Source: JACZST01 sp036985755
Lineage (GTDB): Bacteria > Actinomycetota > Acidimicrobiia > Spongiisociales > UBA5794
Reading direction: 5' to 3'
DNA length: 64,000 nucleotides
Assembly (NCBI GenBank): GCA_036985755.1
Contig: BTQG01000001.1
Location: 33,486 to 97,485 of the forward strand
The notes beneath the pieces are model-generated. The model ran no database searches and had not been told where the DNA came from. It saw only the letters and a list, made by a program, of their open reading frames with translations. Numbering within the stretch: the first letter of the stretch is position 1; each line of letters opens with the position of its first letter. The translations under genes and the position numbers were made by a program. This document shows positions 16,861-24,954 of this stretch, piece by piece.

Positions 16861-17355
16861 CTAGACCCTGAGGTACGGCTCCCACTCTGCATCCGGGAGG
16901 CCGCCGAACGCGGCTGCGACCCAGCTGTCTCTCGGCGGCACTCGCGGTCTTCGCTGTAGCTGGAGACCCGCTTCTCTGGGAGTCCTGCCGCCCTTGCGCG
17001 TGTTGCAGCGACGGCATGCGGCGACGACATTAGACCAGGTGTGCTCGCCCCCTCTCGAACGGGGGATGACGTGGTCCAGGTTCTCGGCCGGCCGCCCGCA
17101 GTATTGGCAGGCGTCACGATCGCGATGAAAGACGGTTCTCCGGTTCACCGGAACCCGCCTCGCATACGGCACCGCCACAAATCGACGAAGCTGGACCACC
17201 GACGGCGACGCCATCGCGATGTGCTCGGAATGCCATACCACGCCGTTGGACACGATGACATCGGCACGGTGGGCGAGGACGAGCACAAGCGCCCGCTGAA
17301 CGGGAACCACCGACAGCGGCTCGAGACTCGCATTGAGCACCAGTGCGCGGGCCAT
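16861..17355 (-). CDS. HNH endonuclease family protein
   Basis: 164 residues of the small HNH type common in actinobacteria. The N-terminal part (LVLNASLEPLSVVPVQRALV) is the conserved actinobacterial lead-in. The HNH core follows from about residue 85: CQYCGRPAENLDHVIPRSRGG, HTWSNVVAACRRCNTRKGG, with two CxxC-type metal pairs, the DH of the first H, and N/H of the later ones. Cellular role unknown; such genes are chromosomal and not tied to a mobile element here. A TACTCT lies 9 bases before the ATG. Confidence 0.88.
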   Translation of the reverse strand: MARALVLNASLEPLSVVPVQRALVLVLAHRADVIVSNGVVWHSEHIAMASPSVVQLRRFVAVPYARRVPVNRRTVFHRDRDACQYCGRPAENLDHVIPRSRGGEHTWSNVVAACRRCNTRKGGRTPREAGLQLQRRPRVPPRDSWVAAAFGGLPDAEWEPYLRV

Positions 17356-17364
17356 AGGCGCAAA

Positions 17365-17370
17365 AGAGTA
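17365..17370 (-). promoter_or_regulatory. -10 box TACTCT before the HNH gene
   Basis: The hexamer ends 9 bases upstream of the ATG, leaving room for a leader of only two or three bases. No Shine-Dalgarno is seen. Confidence 0.4.
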
Positions 17371-17434
17371 CCAGGGGTGAGAAAAACCCAGAGACGGAGA
17401 CGCGCATTACGTATTGCGACATCGAGCCTGAGAA

Positions 17435-18043
17435 CTATCCGTTCTCGAATGCCATCCACGTTGCCAAGCCGAGGGCGAAGGGGCGACCGCCTTCGACGAC
17501 GCTGGAGCCGGCAAACCGCTCGCGCCCATCTTCGACCACGATGGTCATCACCGGGGTGCCCTCGACATCGCGCTCATCGATGCACAACACGATCGGTGCC
17601 GGCGACACACCGGCCAGCTCGGAAACAGCAGCAACGACCGCATCATCGAGACGTGTCCCGGAGGATCGAGCGGCGCGGTCGGCGATCCGTCCCGTGCTCG
17701 TCTCCGCCCGAACCATCACTCCGCGGCGATCCTCGACGACCGAGACCTTCGCCAGCTTCTCCTGAACCTCGACCCGCGGTCTCGGTGCCCGCGTCGGCGT
17801 CGAGCCACGTGGCGAGACTTCGACCTCCATTGGGCCCCGGCGCACCCGGGAGCTCGAAGCCATCTCGGAGCGAAGACCGTGTGCCGCCAACACCCGCTGT
17901 ACCTCCTCGCCGACCACAGCGGCGTCGACTCCGGTCGCAAGGCGAACACGTACCCCTTGTGGCGTCATCGCATCGCCTTCGACCACCGCCGATTCGACGC
18001 CGGGCAAGCTCAACAGCTCGTCGCGCAGCGTATCCGTCGCCAG
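17435..18043 (-). CDS. conserved-looking hypothetical protein
   Basis: I do not recognise a family. The N-terminal ~60 residues (LRDELLSLPGVESAVVEGD, then VRVRLATGVDAAVVGEEVQ) alternate strands and helices like a small ferredoxin-fold module. A charged Arg/Pro linker follows. The C-terminal ~100 residues (RLDDAVVAAVSELAG, PIVLCIDERD, GRPFALGLATWMAF) look like a second alpha/beta domain. Start uncertain: no ATG fits. AGGGGAGG stands 5 bases before a CTG (18043), one base after the stop of the upstream gene. A TTG at 18091 would overlap that gene by 47 bases and has no ribosome site; ATGs further in would cut the first domain. Confidence 0.6.
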   Translation of the reverse strand: MATDTLRDELLSLPGVESAVVEGDAMTPQGVRVRLATGVDAAVVGEEVQRVLAAHGLRSEMASSSRVRRGPMEVEVSPRGSTPTRAPRPRVEVQEKLAKVSVVEDRRGVMVRAETSTGRIADRAARSSGTRLDDAVVAAVSELAGVSPAPIVLCIDERDVEGTPVMTIVVEDGRERFAGSSVVEGGRPFALGLATWMAFENG

Positions 18044-18044
18044 A

Positions 18045-18299
18045 TCAGCCTCCCCTCGTAAGCCCCCGGGCGGCCCGGTGCCGCCACTCAAGATACGCTA
18101 CGAGATCATCCTCGGCAAGGGTGGCTTCGGGGTCCCCGTACGCAGTAGTCACCCGCCATCGAACGAGATCATGCTCGGGGATGGGGAGAAAGGGTGGCCG
18201 GGCCCACCATCGCCGCGGCGACATGGCGACAAGGGCGCCCAGCGCTGTCGGCCACAAGAAAGGGCGCCTGGCGACAGCGACGATCGAACGGCTCAGCAT
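18045..18299 (-). CDS. small hypothetical protein, possibly membrane-associated
   Basis: 84 residues. A moderately hydrophobic stretch (PFLWPTALGALVAM, about residues 12-25) is followed by a basic segment (SPRRWWARPPF) and an Asp/Glu/Trp-rich tail. No family recognised. GGAGG at 4 bases before the ATG supports it being real. It is directly followed by the preceding hypothetical gene, so the two probably form an operon divergent from the moxR cluster. Confidence 0.55.
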   Translation of the reverse strand: MLSRSIVAVARRPFLWPTALGALVAMSPRRWWARPPFLPIPEHDLVRWRVTTAYGDPEATLAEDDLVAYLEWRHRAARGLTRGG

Positions 18300-18501
18300 G
18301 GTGCCTCCACCTCCGACCGGAAAGGCTAGGCACTCAAGATCGCCTTCACCATGCACCGAAGACTCTTCTCGGGGTGTGCCGAGCAATTCCCACGCGAGCC
18401 ATCCGATATCATCGTCCGTCGGCGAGCCGATGACTGGTGGCACATGTCATTGTTCAGCACGGTCCTAGGCTCGGTGCATTCACTAGCGAATTGGAGACTG
18501 C
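18300..18501. promoter_or_regulatory. divergent intergenic region upstream of moxR
   Basis: About 200 bases without a gene. It holds TAGGCT (18466-18471), 30 bases before the moxR GTG, a plausible -10 with a short leader. Overlapping it is the 15-mer GTCATTGTTCAGCAC (18446-18460) followed by TCCTAG, a near copy of which (21 of 23 positions) occurs at 33120-33142. Nothing else stands out. Confidence 0.4.
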
Positions 18502-19473
18502 GTGCCGGTTACACCCGACGAGCTGGAGTGGTTCGGCGAGCGCTTCATAGCCGTGGCCGACAACATAGAGCTGGTCATTCAGGGGAAGCGGGAAACCGTC
18601 GAACTGGTCACCGCTTGTCTGCTGTCGGGGGGCCATGCCCTGCTCGAGGATGTACCTGGTGTCGGTAAGACCCTGCTCGCCAAGTCGCTGGCACGATCGA
18701 TCGATTGCACCTACCAGCGGATCCAGTTCACTCCCGACCTGCTTCCCTCCGATGTGACCGGAGTCTCGGTATGGGACAGGGAGACCAGCCAGTTCGTGTT
18801 CCGCTCCGGGCCCATATTCGGCAATGTCGTGCTCGGCGACGAGATCAACAGGGCGAGTCCGAAAACCCAGGCGGCACTGCTCGAAGCAATGGAGGAACGC
18901 CAGGTGACCGTCGACGGGGTGACCAGGGCCCTGGCGCCGCCGTTCATCGTCATCGCCACCCAGAACCCCATCGAGCATGAGGGAACATATCCGCTGCCAG
19001 AGGCCCAGCTCGACCGCTTCATGATGCGGCTCGGTATGGGTTATCCGTCGCGAGCCAAGGAGCTCGAGATGCTCGATACCCACGGGGAGCGTTCGACGTT
19101 CGATGACCTCGGTGCGGTCATCCACGCCGACGACATCGTCACCATGGTCGATATCGCCAGCCGGGTGCATACGTCTGATGTGGTTCGCGGATACCTCATC
19201 GACATCGCAGAGGCCACCCGCACCCATCCGGATCTCCTGCTGGGAGCGTCGCCGCGCGCCACCCTGTTCGTGCAGCGGGCTACCAGGACCAGGGCGGCAA
19301 TCGCCGGCAGGGAGTTCGTCACGCCAGACGATGTCAAGGCGTTGCTCGAGCCGATCCTCAACCACCGCATGCTGCTCCATCCCGAAGCCCAGATGCGGGG
19401 AAGCTCGATCGTCAAGGTCATCGAGGAAATCGCCGGATCGGTCCCCGTGCCTGGTTCACAGGGCGCTCCCTGA
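18502..19473 (+). CDS. MoxR-family AAA+ ATPase
   Basis: AAA+ chaperone-like ATPase. Walker A is DVPGVGKT (about residues 50-57) and Walker B is VVLGDEINR (about 109-117). Sensor 1 ATQNP is followed by the typical LPEAQLDRFMM, and the helical lid includes ASPRATLFVQRA. 323 residues. GTG start with TTGGAG upstream. It is followed without gap by a DUF58 protein and a transglutaminase, the common MoxR/DUF58/TgpA arrangement in actinobacteria. These sets are thought to act on metal-cofactor insertion or envelope processes; the exact role here is unknown. Confidence 0.93.
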   Translation: MPVTPDELEWFGERFIAVADNIELVIQGKRETVELVTACLLSGGHALLEDVPGVGKTLLAKSLARSIDCTYQRIQFTPDLLPSDVTGVSVWDRETSQFVFRSGPIFGNVVLGDEINRASPKTQAALLEAMEERQVTVDGVTRALAPPFIVIATQNPIEHEGTYPLPEAQLDRFMMRLGMGYPSRAKELEMLDTHGERSTFDDLGAVIHADDIVTMVDIASRVHTSDVVRGYLIDIAEATRTHPDLLLGASPRATLFVQRATRTRAAIAGREFVTPDDVKALLEPILNHRMLLHPEAQMRGSSIVKVIEEIAGSVPVPGSQGAP

Positions 19474-20657
19474 TGCCGACGACCAGAGGATGGGCGGCAC
19501 TCGGCGTCGGGATGGCGCTGTCGATTCTGTGGTTGGCGTTCGGTGAGCGGGTGATGCTCGCCGCCGGGGTGTTCTTCATCCTCGCCGTGCTGGTAGGAAT
19601 CGCCTCCGTCCGGTCCGCCACGCCGAGCGTGAGGATCAGCCGGACGATCACACCGATCCAGGTGCACGCAGGCGATCGTGCCGTCGTGCTCGTCGGACTG
19701 GTGGCGAGCAAGACGATCCACGCTGCCACCGTTGTCGATCGGGTCTACGGTCTCGGCACTGCCCGGTTCGTGACCAACCGCATCGAAGCGAATGTGCCGA
19801 TCGAGGCCCGGTATGAGGTGCTCTGTCATCCCAGGGGTGTCTATCGCATCGGGCCGGCGACGGTAACCATCGAAGATCCTCTCGGCCTCGCCGAATCGGT
19901 CGGTGAGGCGAGGAATCTCGACCGGCTCGTCGTGTTTCCTGCCGTCGAGGACCTGCTCGGCTTGCCATCCGGCCGTGGCCTCGATCCGACCGCGGACGCC
20001 ACACGCGCCAGTTTCTCTCAGGCGGGAGGCGAAGACTTCTACACCCTCCGCGAGTATCAGGTTGGCGATGATCTGCGCAGAGTCCACTGGCCGACGTCTG
20101 CCAAACGCGACGAGTTGATGATCCGGCAGCTCGAAGCGCACTGGCAGTCAAGGGCGCTGGTGGTTTTCGACCCGAGGGCACAGGTGTACGCCGACGATGC
20201 CTCCTTCGAGCACGCGGTGAGCGGAGTCGCATCGATCGTGCGACACCTGTATCGCAACCGGTACCGCCCAACCGTCTGGACCGGCACCGGTTCGTTCACA
20301 GCCGTTGACACACCCGAGGGATACCAGCGAGCCATGGAAGAACTCGCCATCGTCCAAAGCCGCGGCGCCGTTGACCTGACAAGGGCGGTCTCCCAAGAAC
20401 GCGCTCGCAACGGTAGCGGCGGTGTCCTGGTGATGATGACCGGCACACCCGACGACGGCGCCCTGGAGGCGTTACGGACGCTCGACCGAGACTTCGACCG
20501 CAAGATCGTCATGGCCGTCAGCCCCGATCCGGGAAGTGGCCTCGGCGGCCTGACGCGCACCGGGGTCAACACGGTCGTTGCCCAGCCCGGCGAGGCGTGG
20601 GCGACGGCCTGGAAAGCGGCAATGGAGCGTACATGGTCTACCGCTACGGCTGGATAG
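19473..20657 (+). CDS. DUF58 domain protein
   Basis: Two N-terminal membrane segments (about residues 7-25 and 27-45), then a beta-rich region and the DUF58 core with GGEDFYTLREYQVGDDLRRV followed by HWPTSAKRDELMIRQ. The C-terminal half has a von Willebrand A-like outline (ALVVFDPRAQ...). 394 residues. The ATG shares one base with the moxR stop (TGATG). Partner of the MoxR ATPase, possibly tethering its activity to the membrane. Confidence 0.92.
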   Translation: MPTTRGWAALGVGMALSILWLAFGERVMLAAGVFFILAVLVGIASVRSATPSVRISRTITPIQVHAGDRAVVLVGLVASKTIHAATVVDRVYGLGTARFVTNRIEANVPIEARYEVLCHPRGVYRIGPATVTIEDPLGLAESVGEARNLDRLVVFPAVEDLLGLPSGRGLDPTADATRASFSQAGGEDFYTLREYQVGDDLRRVHWPTSAKRDELMIRQLEAHWQSRALVVFDPRAQVYADDASFEHAVSGVASIVRHLYRNRYRPTVWTGTGSFTAVDTPEGYQRAMEELAIVQSRGAVDLTRAVSQERARNGSGGVLVMMTGTPDDGALEALRTLDRDFDRKIVMAVSPDPGSGLGGLTRTGVNTVVAQPGEAWATAWKAAMERTWSTATAG

Positions 20658-23044
20658 CAGGCGCGGCCTCGCTCGGATTCGCCGGCTGGCGGCTCAGCGA
20701 GGTCCTGCTACCGACGCGCTCGGGAGCGAAGTGGCAGCTGATGGTGCTCGCCGCGGTCATGGTCGGGATCATCGTCACCTGGGCTGCGCTCAGCTACCGG
20801 ATGCGGGCCCGCTGGATCGTCCTCCTCAACCTCGCCTTGTTTGCGTTCGCTGCGGCCCGTTACGGCGCCCCCGACACCGGCGTGTGGGTCCTGCCCGGCC
20901 CCGATACGTTCGCCACCCTGGCAACGGAGATCGAGCGGGCGATGGCGCTGATCCGAAATGGTGTGGAGCCGGTACAGCCCACCATCGGCCTGGTCGTGAT
21001 CCTGGCCGGTCTGTTCTGGCTGCTGGGCGCCCTTCTTGCATTCGGTCTCCTCTCCGGGCGCCCGTTCCTCGCCCTGGCTCCCCCGCTGGTGATCGGGTTG
21101 CAGTTGCTCACCATCGAATTGCAGCCCTCCTCCAATGTGGAGATCACCCTCTTCGTGGTGCTGGTGGCCGGCACCGCCCTCGCCGTCGGTCTCGATGAGC
21201 ACGACCGTGGGGCAGGACGTATGGCCAGGCCCGGCCACCGCCCATCGACCGCAAGAGGCGCGCCGGTGTCCGCGGGCGCCCTCGCCCTCCTGGTGCTGAC
21301 TGTCGTCGGGGCGATCAGTGTCTCCAGCGCCCTTGCAAGCCAGGTCCCCACGGACGGAAACCTGACCTGGCGCACCGGAGGCGGTTTGACCACCGGGTAC
21401 TACGGGGGAGTCTCCTACAACCCATACGTCCAGATCTACCGCGGGTTGGTATCACAGTCCGGCGTTGAGTTGTTCACCGCGCGGCTGGACGGCGATGTGG
21501 ACCCGAACGACGTCTACTACCGGCTGATCACGCTCGACACCTACGACGACGGGCAGTGGTTTGCCTCGGAGAGTGAAATGCTGCCGGCTTCTGATGGGGT
21601 ATTCGAGGACGCGGCCTCGGATTATGCCGGCACGACGGTACCGGTCAACGCCGCCCTCACCATCGGCGCCCTTCGCCAGGAGTGGCTGCCCGCTCCGTAT
21701 GCCGTGACCGGTGTCGGTGGCGAAGAGGCCGCCTCCTTCCGGATGCGTACCAGCGATGCATCGGTGAGGTTTTCAGGAAACCGCACCTACGGCGGCATGG
21801 AGTACTCGATAACGGCCGATGTACCGGTGATGGACTCGCGTGCGATCGTGACCGACGAGAACGGTCGACTGTCACCGCTGTTCGCAGTCGCCGCTGAAAC
21901 CAACAGGACGGTGCCCGAGGCGGACCCGGCCACCGTCTATCGGGAACTCCCTGACGCAGAACGCTATGTGCAACTCCCCGATGGCCTGGATCCGCGGATC
22001 GCAGCCAAGGCACAGGAGCTCACCGGTCGCCTCGGCACCGCCTTCGAGAAGGGCCTGGCACTCGAATACTGGTTCCGCGAAACCGGCGGTTTCATCTATA
22101 GCCTCGACATCGATCCGGACCAGGGCCACAGCCCCGACGTGCTCGCCTCATGGCTGTTCGACCGTTCCCCGGAGAATCCCGGCTACCGCACCGGCTACTG
22201 CGAGCAGTTCGCCACCTCGATGGGCGTGATGGCCCGCAGCATCGGGATCCCGACTCGTGTCGTGCTCGGCTTCACCCCCGGCGAGCCGACCGGGGACGGG
22301 GGCGTCTTGGTGAGGGACCTCAACGGACATTCCTGGGTTGAGCTGTGGATTCCCTCACAAGGCTGGATGCGGTTCGATCCGACGCCTCGCAGCGACGGGA
22401 TCAACCCCAACGCCACGTACCGGACGATCGCCGACCAGCTTGGCTTCGACGTTGCTTCCTACCTCGGACAGGTACCGGAGCTTCCGCCCGAGCCCCGGGC
22501 CCCCGATGCGCCGAACCCCGCTCTCGGCGCTCAGCCTGAATCCGTCCGCCCTGAGATCCCGCGCCCGGCCGGAGGCGTCACCCCCGGCGGAGGGTCCACG
22601 CAGGGGTGGGCGATGGCGGCCGTGATCCTGGTGCTCGGCGCCGCGCTCGTCGCCGGAGTGCCGACGCTGAAATGGGCCCGGTATCGCAGGAGGATGTCGC
22701 GGCTGGGCCACGGGGATGTGTCTGCGGCCTGGGAGGAGGTCGTTGCCAGGCTTGCCGATCTCGACCAAACCGTCGACGCCGCGGCAACGCCGCACGAAGT
22801 CGCATCGACGGTCGACACCGCCCTCGACCCGCTCGCCTTCGTCTACACCAAGTCGGTGTACGGCCCCGAGCCGGTGAGCGCCGGCGAGCTGGAAGCGGCG
22901 ACGCGCTCGATGACGATGACGACCGATCGCCTGACCGAGCACCTGTCGCGCTCGGAGCGGTTTCGAGCTCGGTATCGACTGCGACCGGTCAGGAGATCGT
23001 CGCCGCGTGGTTTCAGCCGCTGGCTTCCCTGGCTTCGTCGTTGA
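20633..23044 (+). CDS. TgpA-like membrane transglutaminase
   Basis: 803 residues. An N-terminal block of about six membrane segments (residues 5-180) is followed by an extracytoplasmic region and a transglutaminase-like core with the full Cys-His-Asp triad: GYCEQFATSMG (Cys near 523), NGHSWVELW (His near 565) and RFDPTPR (Asp near 582). A Pro-rich linker, one more membrane helix (about 660-680) and a DUF4129-like tail end the protein. I start at an ATG with GGAG at 5 bases; an earlier ATG (20597) would overlap DUF58 more deeply. Its last 32 bases overlap the convergent MerR gene. Confidence 0.92.
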   Translation: MVYRYGWIAGAASLGFAGWRLSEVLLPTRSGAKWQLMVLAAVMVGIIVTWAALSYRMRARWIVLLNLALFAFAAARYGAPDTGVWVLPGPDTFATLATEIERAMALIRNGVEPVQPTIGLVVILAGLFWLLGALLAFGLLSGRPFLALAPPLVIGLQLLTIELQPSSNVEITLFVVLVAGTALAVGLDEHDRGAGRMARPGHRPSTARGAPVSAGALALLVLTVVGAISVSSALASQVPTDGNLTWRTGGGLTTGYYGGVSYNPYVQIYRGLVSQSGVELFTARLDGDVDPNDVYYRLITLDTYDDGQWFASESEMLPASDGVFEDAASDYAGTTVPVNAALTIGALRQEWLPAPYAVTGVGGEEAASFRMRTSDASVRFSGNRTYGGMEYSITADVPVMDSRAIVTDENGRLSPLFAVAAETNRTVPEADPATVYRELPDAERYVQLPDGLDPRIAAKAQELTGRLGTAFEKGLALEYWFRETGGFIYSLDIDPDQGHSPDVLASWLFDRSPENPGYRTGYCEQFATSMGVMARSIGIPTRVVLGFTPGEPTGDGGVLVRDLNGHSWVELWIPSQGWMRFDPTPRSDGINPNATYRTIADQLGFDVASYLGQVPELPPEPRAPDAPNPALGAQPESVRPEIPRPAGGVTPGGGSTQGWAMAAVILVLGAALVAGVPTLKWARYRRRMSRLGHGDVSAAWEEVVARLADLDQTVDAAATPHEVASTVDTALDPLAFVYTKSVYGPEPVSAGELEAATRSMTMTTDRLTEHLSRSERFRARYRLRPVRRSSPRGFSRWLPWLRR

Positions 23045-23510
23045 CGTCGTCTTCGACGCGACGCAGCATCTCGAGGAAGCGTTCCCGGTCGAGTTCGAAC
23101 TTGGTCACGTCGTCCTCGACGGTCTGGGCGATTTCGTTGATGGCGACGAAGAAGGCGAGCTGCCCCTGCCGCAGCGCGTCGAGCAACTCATCCTCGTCGG
23201 TGGCGACGGCGAAGATCGACTGTCCGTCGGTAACGAGTTTCACCTCAGAGAGGTGACCGTCCATGTCGGCGGTGCGGCGCAGGTAGTCCCAGGCCCTTCG
23301 CACGCGCTGGATCGACATGCCGTTGTCGAGCAGGCTCCTGACGACGCGCAACGCGACCAGGTCACGAAACGAGTACAGCCTGCGGCGTCCCGGTCGGCCG
23401 CCGGTCTGTTGGAGTGAGGGTTGGACGAGGGCCACCTTGTCCCAGTAGCGCAACTGATGCGGTGTGCAACCAGTCAGCCTGGTCGCCTGCTGAGCGGTGA
23501 AGCCGTCCAC
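23013..23510 (-). CDS. MerR-family transcriptional regulator
   Basis: 165 residues. The N-terminal winged helix has FTAQQATRLTGCTPHQLRYW, then GRRRLYSFRDLVALRVVRSL, the usual MerR helix-turn-helix and wing. A helical stretch (MSIQRVRRAWDYLRR) leads into an effector part that I cannot assign: no Cys cluster for a metal, no obvious drug-binding domain. GTG start with GGGAG upstream. The 3' end runs 32 bases into the convergent transglutaminase gene. Confidence 0.88.
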   Translation of the reverse strand: MDGFTAQQATRLTGCTPHQLRYWDKVALVQPSLQQTGGRPGRRRLYSFRDLVALRVVRSLLDNGMSIQRVRRAWDYLRRTADMDGHLSEVKLVTDGQSIFAVATDEDELLDALRQGQLAFFVAINEIAQTVEDDVTKFELDRERFLEMLRRVEDDVNDEAREASG

Positions 23511-23587
23511 GAAGGTCTCCCGATGGTCCGTCCGTTAGGGCCTGAGGCCCTGCCCTGTTCCCCTGCCGTCGCGGGCAGATGGCAACC

Positions 23588-23929
23588 TTAGCGTTCGCGA
23601 CGCAGGCGCTGTCGGAGGTCGTCCATCCAATCGACGATCGACGACGGCCCCGACCTGCCGGCGGCACCGGCGCGGTAGCCGATGACGAGTGTCGCCGCCG
23701 ATACCACCATCAAAATGAAGCCCAGGCCTGCCAGATACCACAGTGTGGTGAACGTTCCGAGCATGATGATCAGCCCAGCGACGAACCCGACGGCGGCGAG
23801 CCGGCCTCGGCGCTTCGTCCTGGCGGTCAGGCTGGTCTTGGCCACGGTTTGAGCGAGCTTTGGATCCTCCGCGTAGAGGTTCCGCTCGATCTCCTCGAGG
23901 ATCTTTTCTTCTCGTTCGTTCAGTGGCAT
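23588..23929 (-). CDS. DUF3040 membrane protein
   Basis: 113 residues beginning MPLNEREEKILEEIERNLYAEDP, the diagnostic N-terminus of DUF3040, a small actinobacterial family. Two membrane segments follow (about residues 45-65 and 67-85), then a basic tail. AGGAG precedes the chosen ATG; an ATG 33 bases earlier lacks family similarity. Function unknown; in other actinobacteria it often lies near the cell-wall genes. Confidence 0.9.
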   Translation of the reverse strand: MPLNEREEKILEEIERNLYAEDPKLAQTVAKTSLTARTKRRGRLAAVGFVAGLIIMLGTFTTLWYLAGLGFILMVVSAATLVIGYRAGAAGRSGPSSIVDWMDDLRQRLRRER

Positions 23930-23993
23930 TGGCTCTCCTACCACGCGGACGGGCCCGCCCACCCAGTATACCGATACCCTGTGCTCGTCAACC

Positions 23994-24117
23994 CGAGAGA
24001 ATGAGGAGCCAGTCGTCGGTCGTCAGCCACCAGTCCCCAGCCATCAGTCGGAGTCGCCCCGAGAGGGGTCTTGCTGAGGACTGAAGACTCTCACTGACTG
24101 AAGACTCTCTCTACTCT
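23994..24117. repeat. degenerate heptanucleotide repeat region
   Basis: Spacer between DUF3040 and the histidine phosphatase. From about 24011 units of the form CAGTCNN/CAGCCNN recur every 7 bases (CAGTCGT, CGGTCGT, CAGCCAC, CAGTCCC, CAGCCAT, CAGTCGG). From about 24076 GACTGAA-type units follow (GGACTGAAGACTC, GACTGAAGACTC). No gene. Confidence 0.8.
24112..24117 (+). promoter_or_regulatory. -10 box TACTCT of a leaderless transcript
   Basis: Six bases before the ATG of the histidine phosphatase, placed directly after the heptamer repeats. No ribosome-binding sequence. Confidence 0.5.
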
Positions 24118-24123
24118 TCCCCG

Positions 24124-24747
24124 ATGACATCCAGCGCCAAGACGTTTCTCGTGCGCCATGGCGAGGTGTCGAACCCGGATGGAGTGGTCTACGCCGACCT
24201 GGCCGGGTACCCGCTCTCCGATCGGGGCCGGTCGCAGGCCGCCGAAGCCGCATCTCAGCTACCACATCGGTCGACGATCGTCACCTCACCGCTGCAGCGA
24301 GCTGCCGAAACTGCGGGGATCATCGCCGCCCAAATCGATTCGACCGTGCTCGTCGACCCGGCGCTGACCGAGTGGCGGTTCGCCGGGCGTTGGGCAGGGC
24401 ACCGCTGGCAGGCCCTCGACGATGCCTTTCCTGGAGAACTCGATGCCTACCTCGACCACCCGGATCGGCTTCCGTTCGCCGACGAGAGCCTGGACGCCCT
24501 CGCCGAACGGGTCGTCGATGCCATCCACAGGCACAGGGAGGCGACTCATGGGCCGCTGCTGATCGTATCGCACCAAGACCCCATTCAGGCGGCCCGCCTG
24601 TCGCTCACGGGAAGGCCGCTCGCCGATCTCCACCAGGACAAACCGGCCCACGCTTCCATCGTCATCCTGGAGGGAACGGCCACGACGCGGTGGTTCGAGC
24701 GCGGGTTCTGGTCGCCGGCATCCGGTGACCCGTTCCCACCGATATGA
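24124..24747 (+). CDS. histidine phosphatase family protein (phosphoglycerate-mutase-like)
   Basis: 207 residues. Catalytic LVRHGEVSN near residue 10 (phospho-accepting His), then TSPLQRAAETAGII with the second conserved Arg, E82-type acid in LTEWRFAGRW, and the second catalytic His in LLIVSHQDPIQA. This is the fold of cofactor-dependent phosphoglycerate mutases, CobC and broad-specificity phosphatases. The short length and GRWAGHRWQALDD region favour a small-molecule phosphatase; the substrate is unknown. It has its own leaderless-type promoter and no operon partner. Confidence 0.88.
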   Translation: MTSSAKTFLVRHGEVSNPDGVVYADLAGYPLSDRGRSQAAEAASQLPHRSTIVTSPLQRAAETAGIIAAQIDSTVLVDPALTEWRFAGRWAGHRWQALDDAFPGELDAYLDHPDRLPFADESLDALAERVVDAIHRHREATHGPLLIVSHQDPIQAARLSLTGRPLADLHQDKPAHASIVILEGTATTRWFERGFWSPASGDPFPPI

Positions 24748-24941
24748 GACGCCAGTCGTCAGTCATCGCCGTGAGAGTCGTCAGTCATCAGTCATCAGTC
24801 ATCAGTCATCAGCGAGAACTGGGAACCGTTCTTGTCCTGCTGAAGGCTGAGGACTCAAGACTGTGGACTTTCTCGGACTGAAGGCTGTGGACTCTCGACT
24901 GTGGACTCTCTCGGCGCTGAAGGCTGAGGACTCAAGACTCG
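24748..24941. repeat. heptanucleotide repeat region
   Basis: Spacer of about 200 bases filled with 7-base units. First CAGTCGT, CAGTCAT, then four consecutive CAGTCAT copies (about 24789-24816). Then GACT-based units in the opposite sense (GGCTGAGGACTCAAGACTGTGG and similar) continue to the next promoter. No coding frame or hairpin terminator was recognised. Confidence 0.85.
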
Positions 24942-24947
24942 TAGGAT
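24942..24947 (+). promoter_or_regulatory. -10 box TAGGAT of a leaderless transcript
   Basis: Seven bases before the ATG of the following membrane protein; no Shine-Dalgarno. Confidence 0.5.
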
Positions 24948-24954
24948 CGACTCC

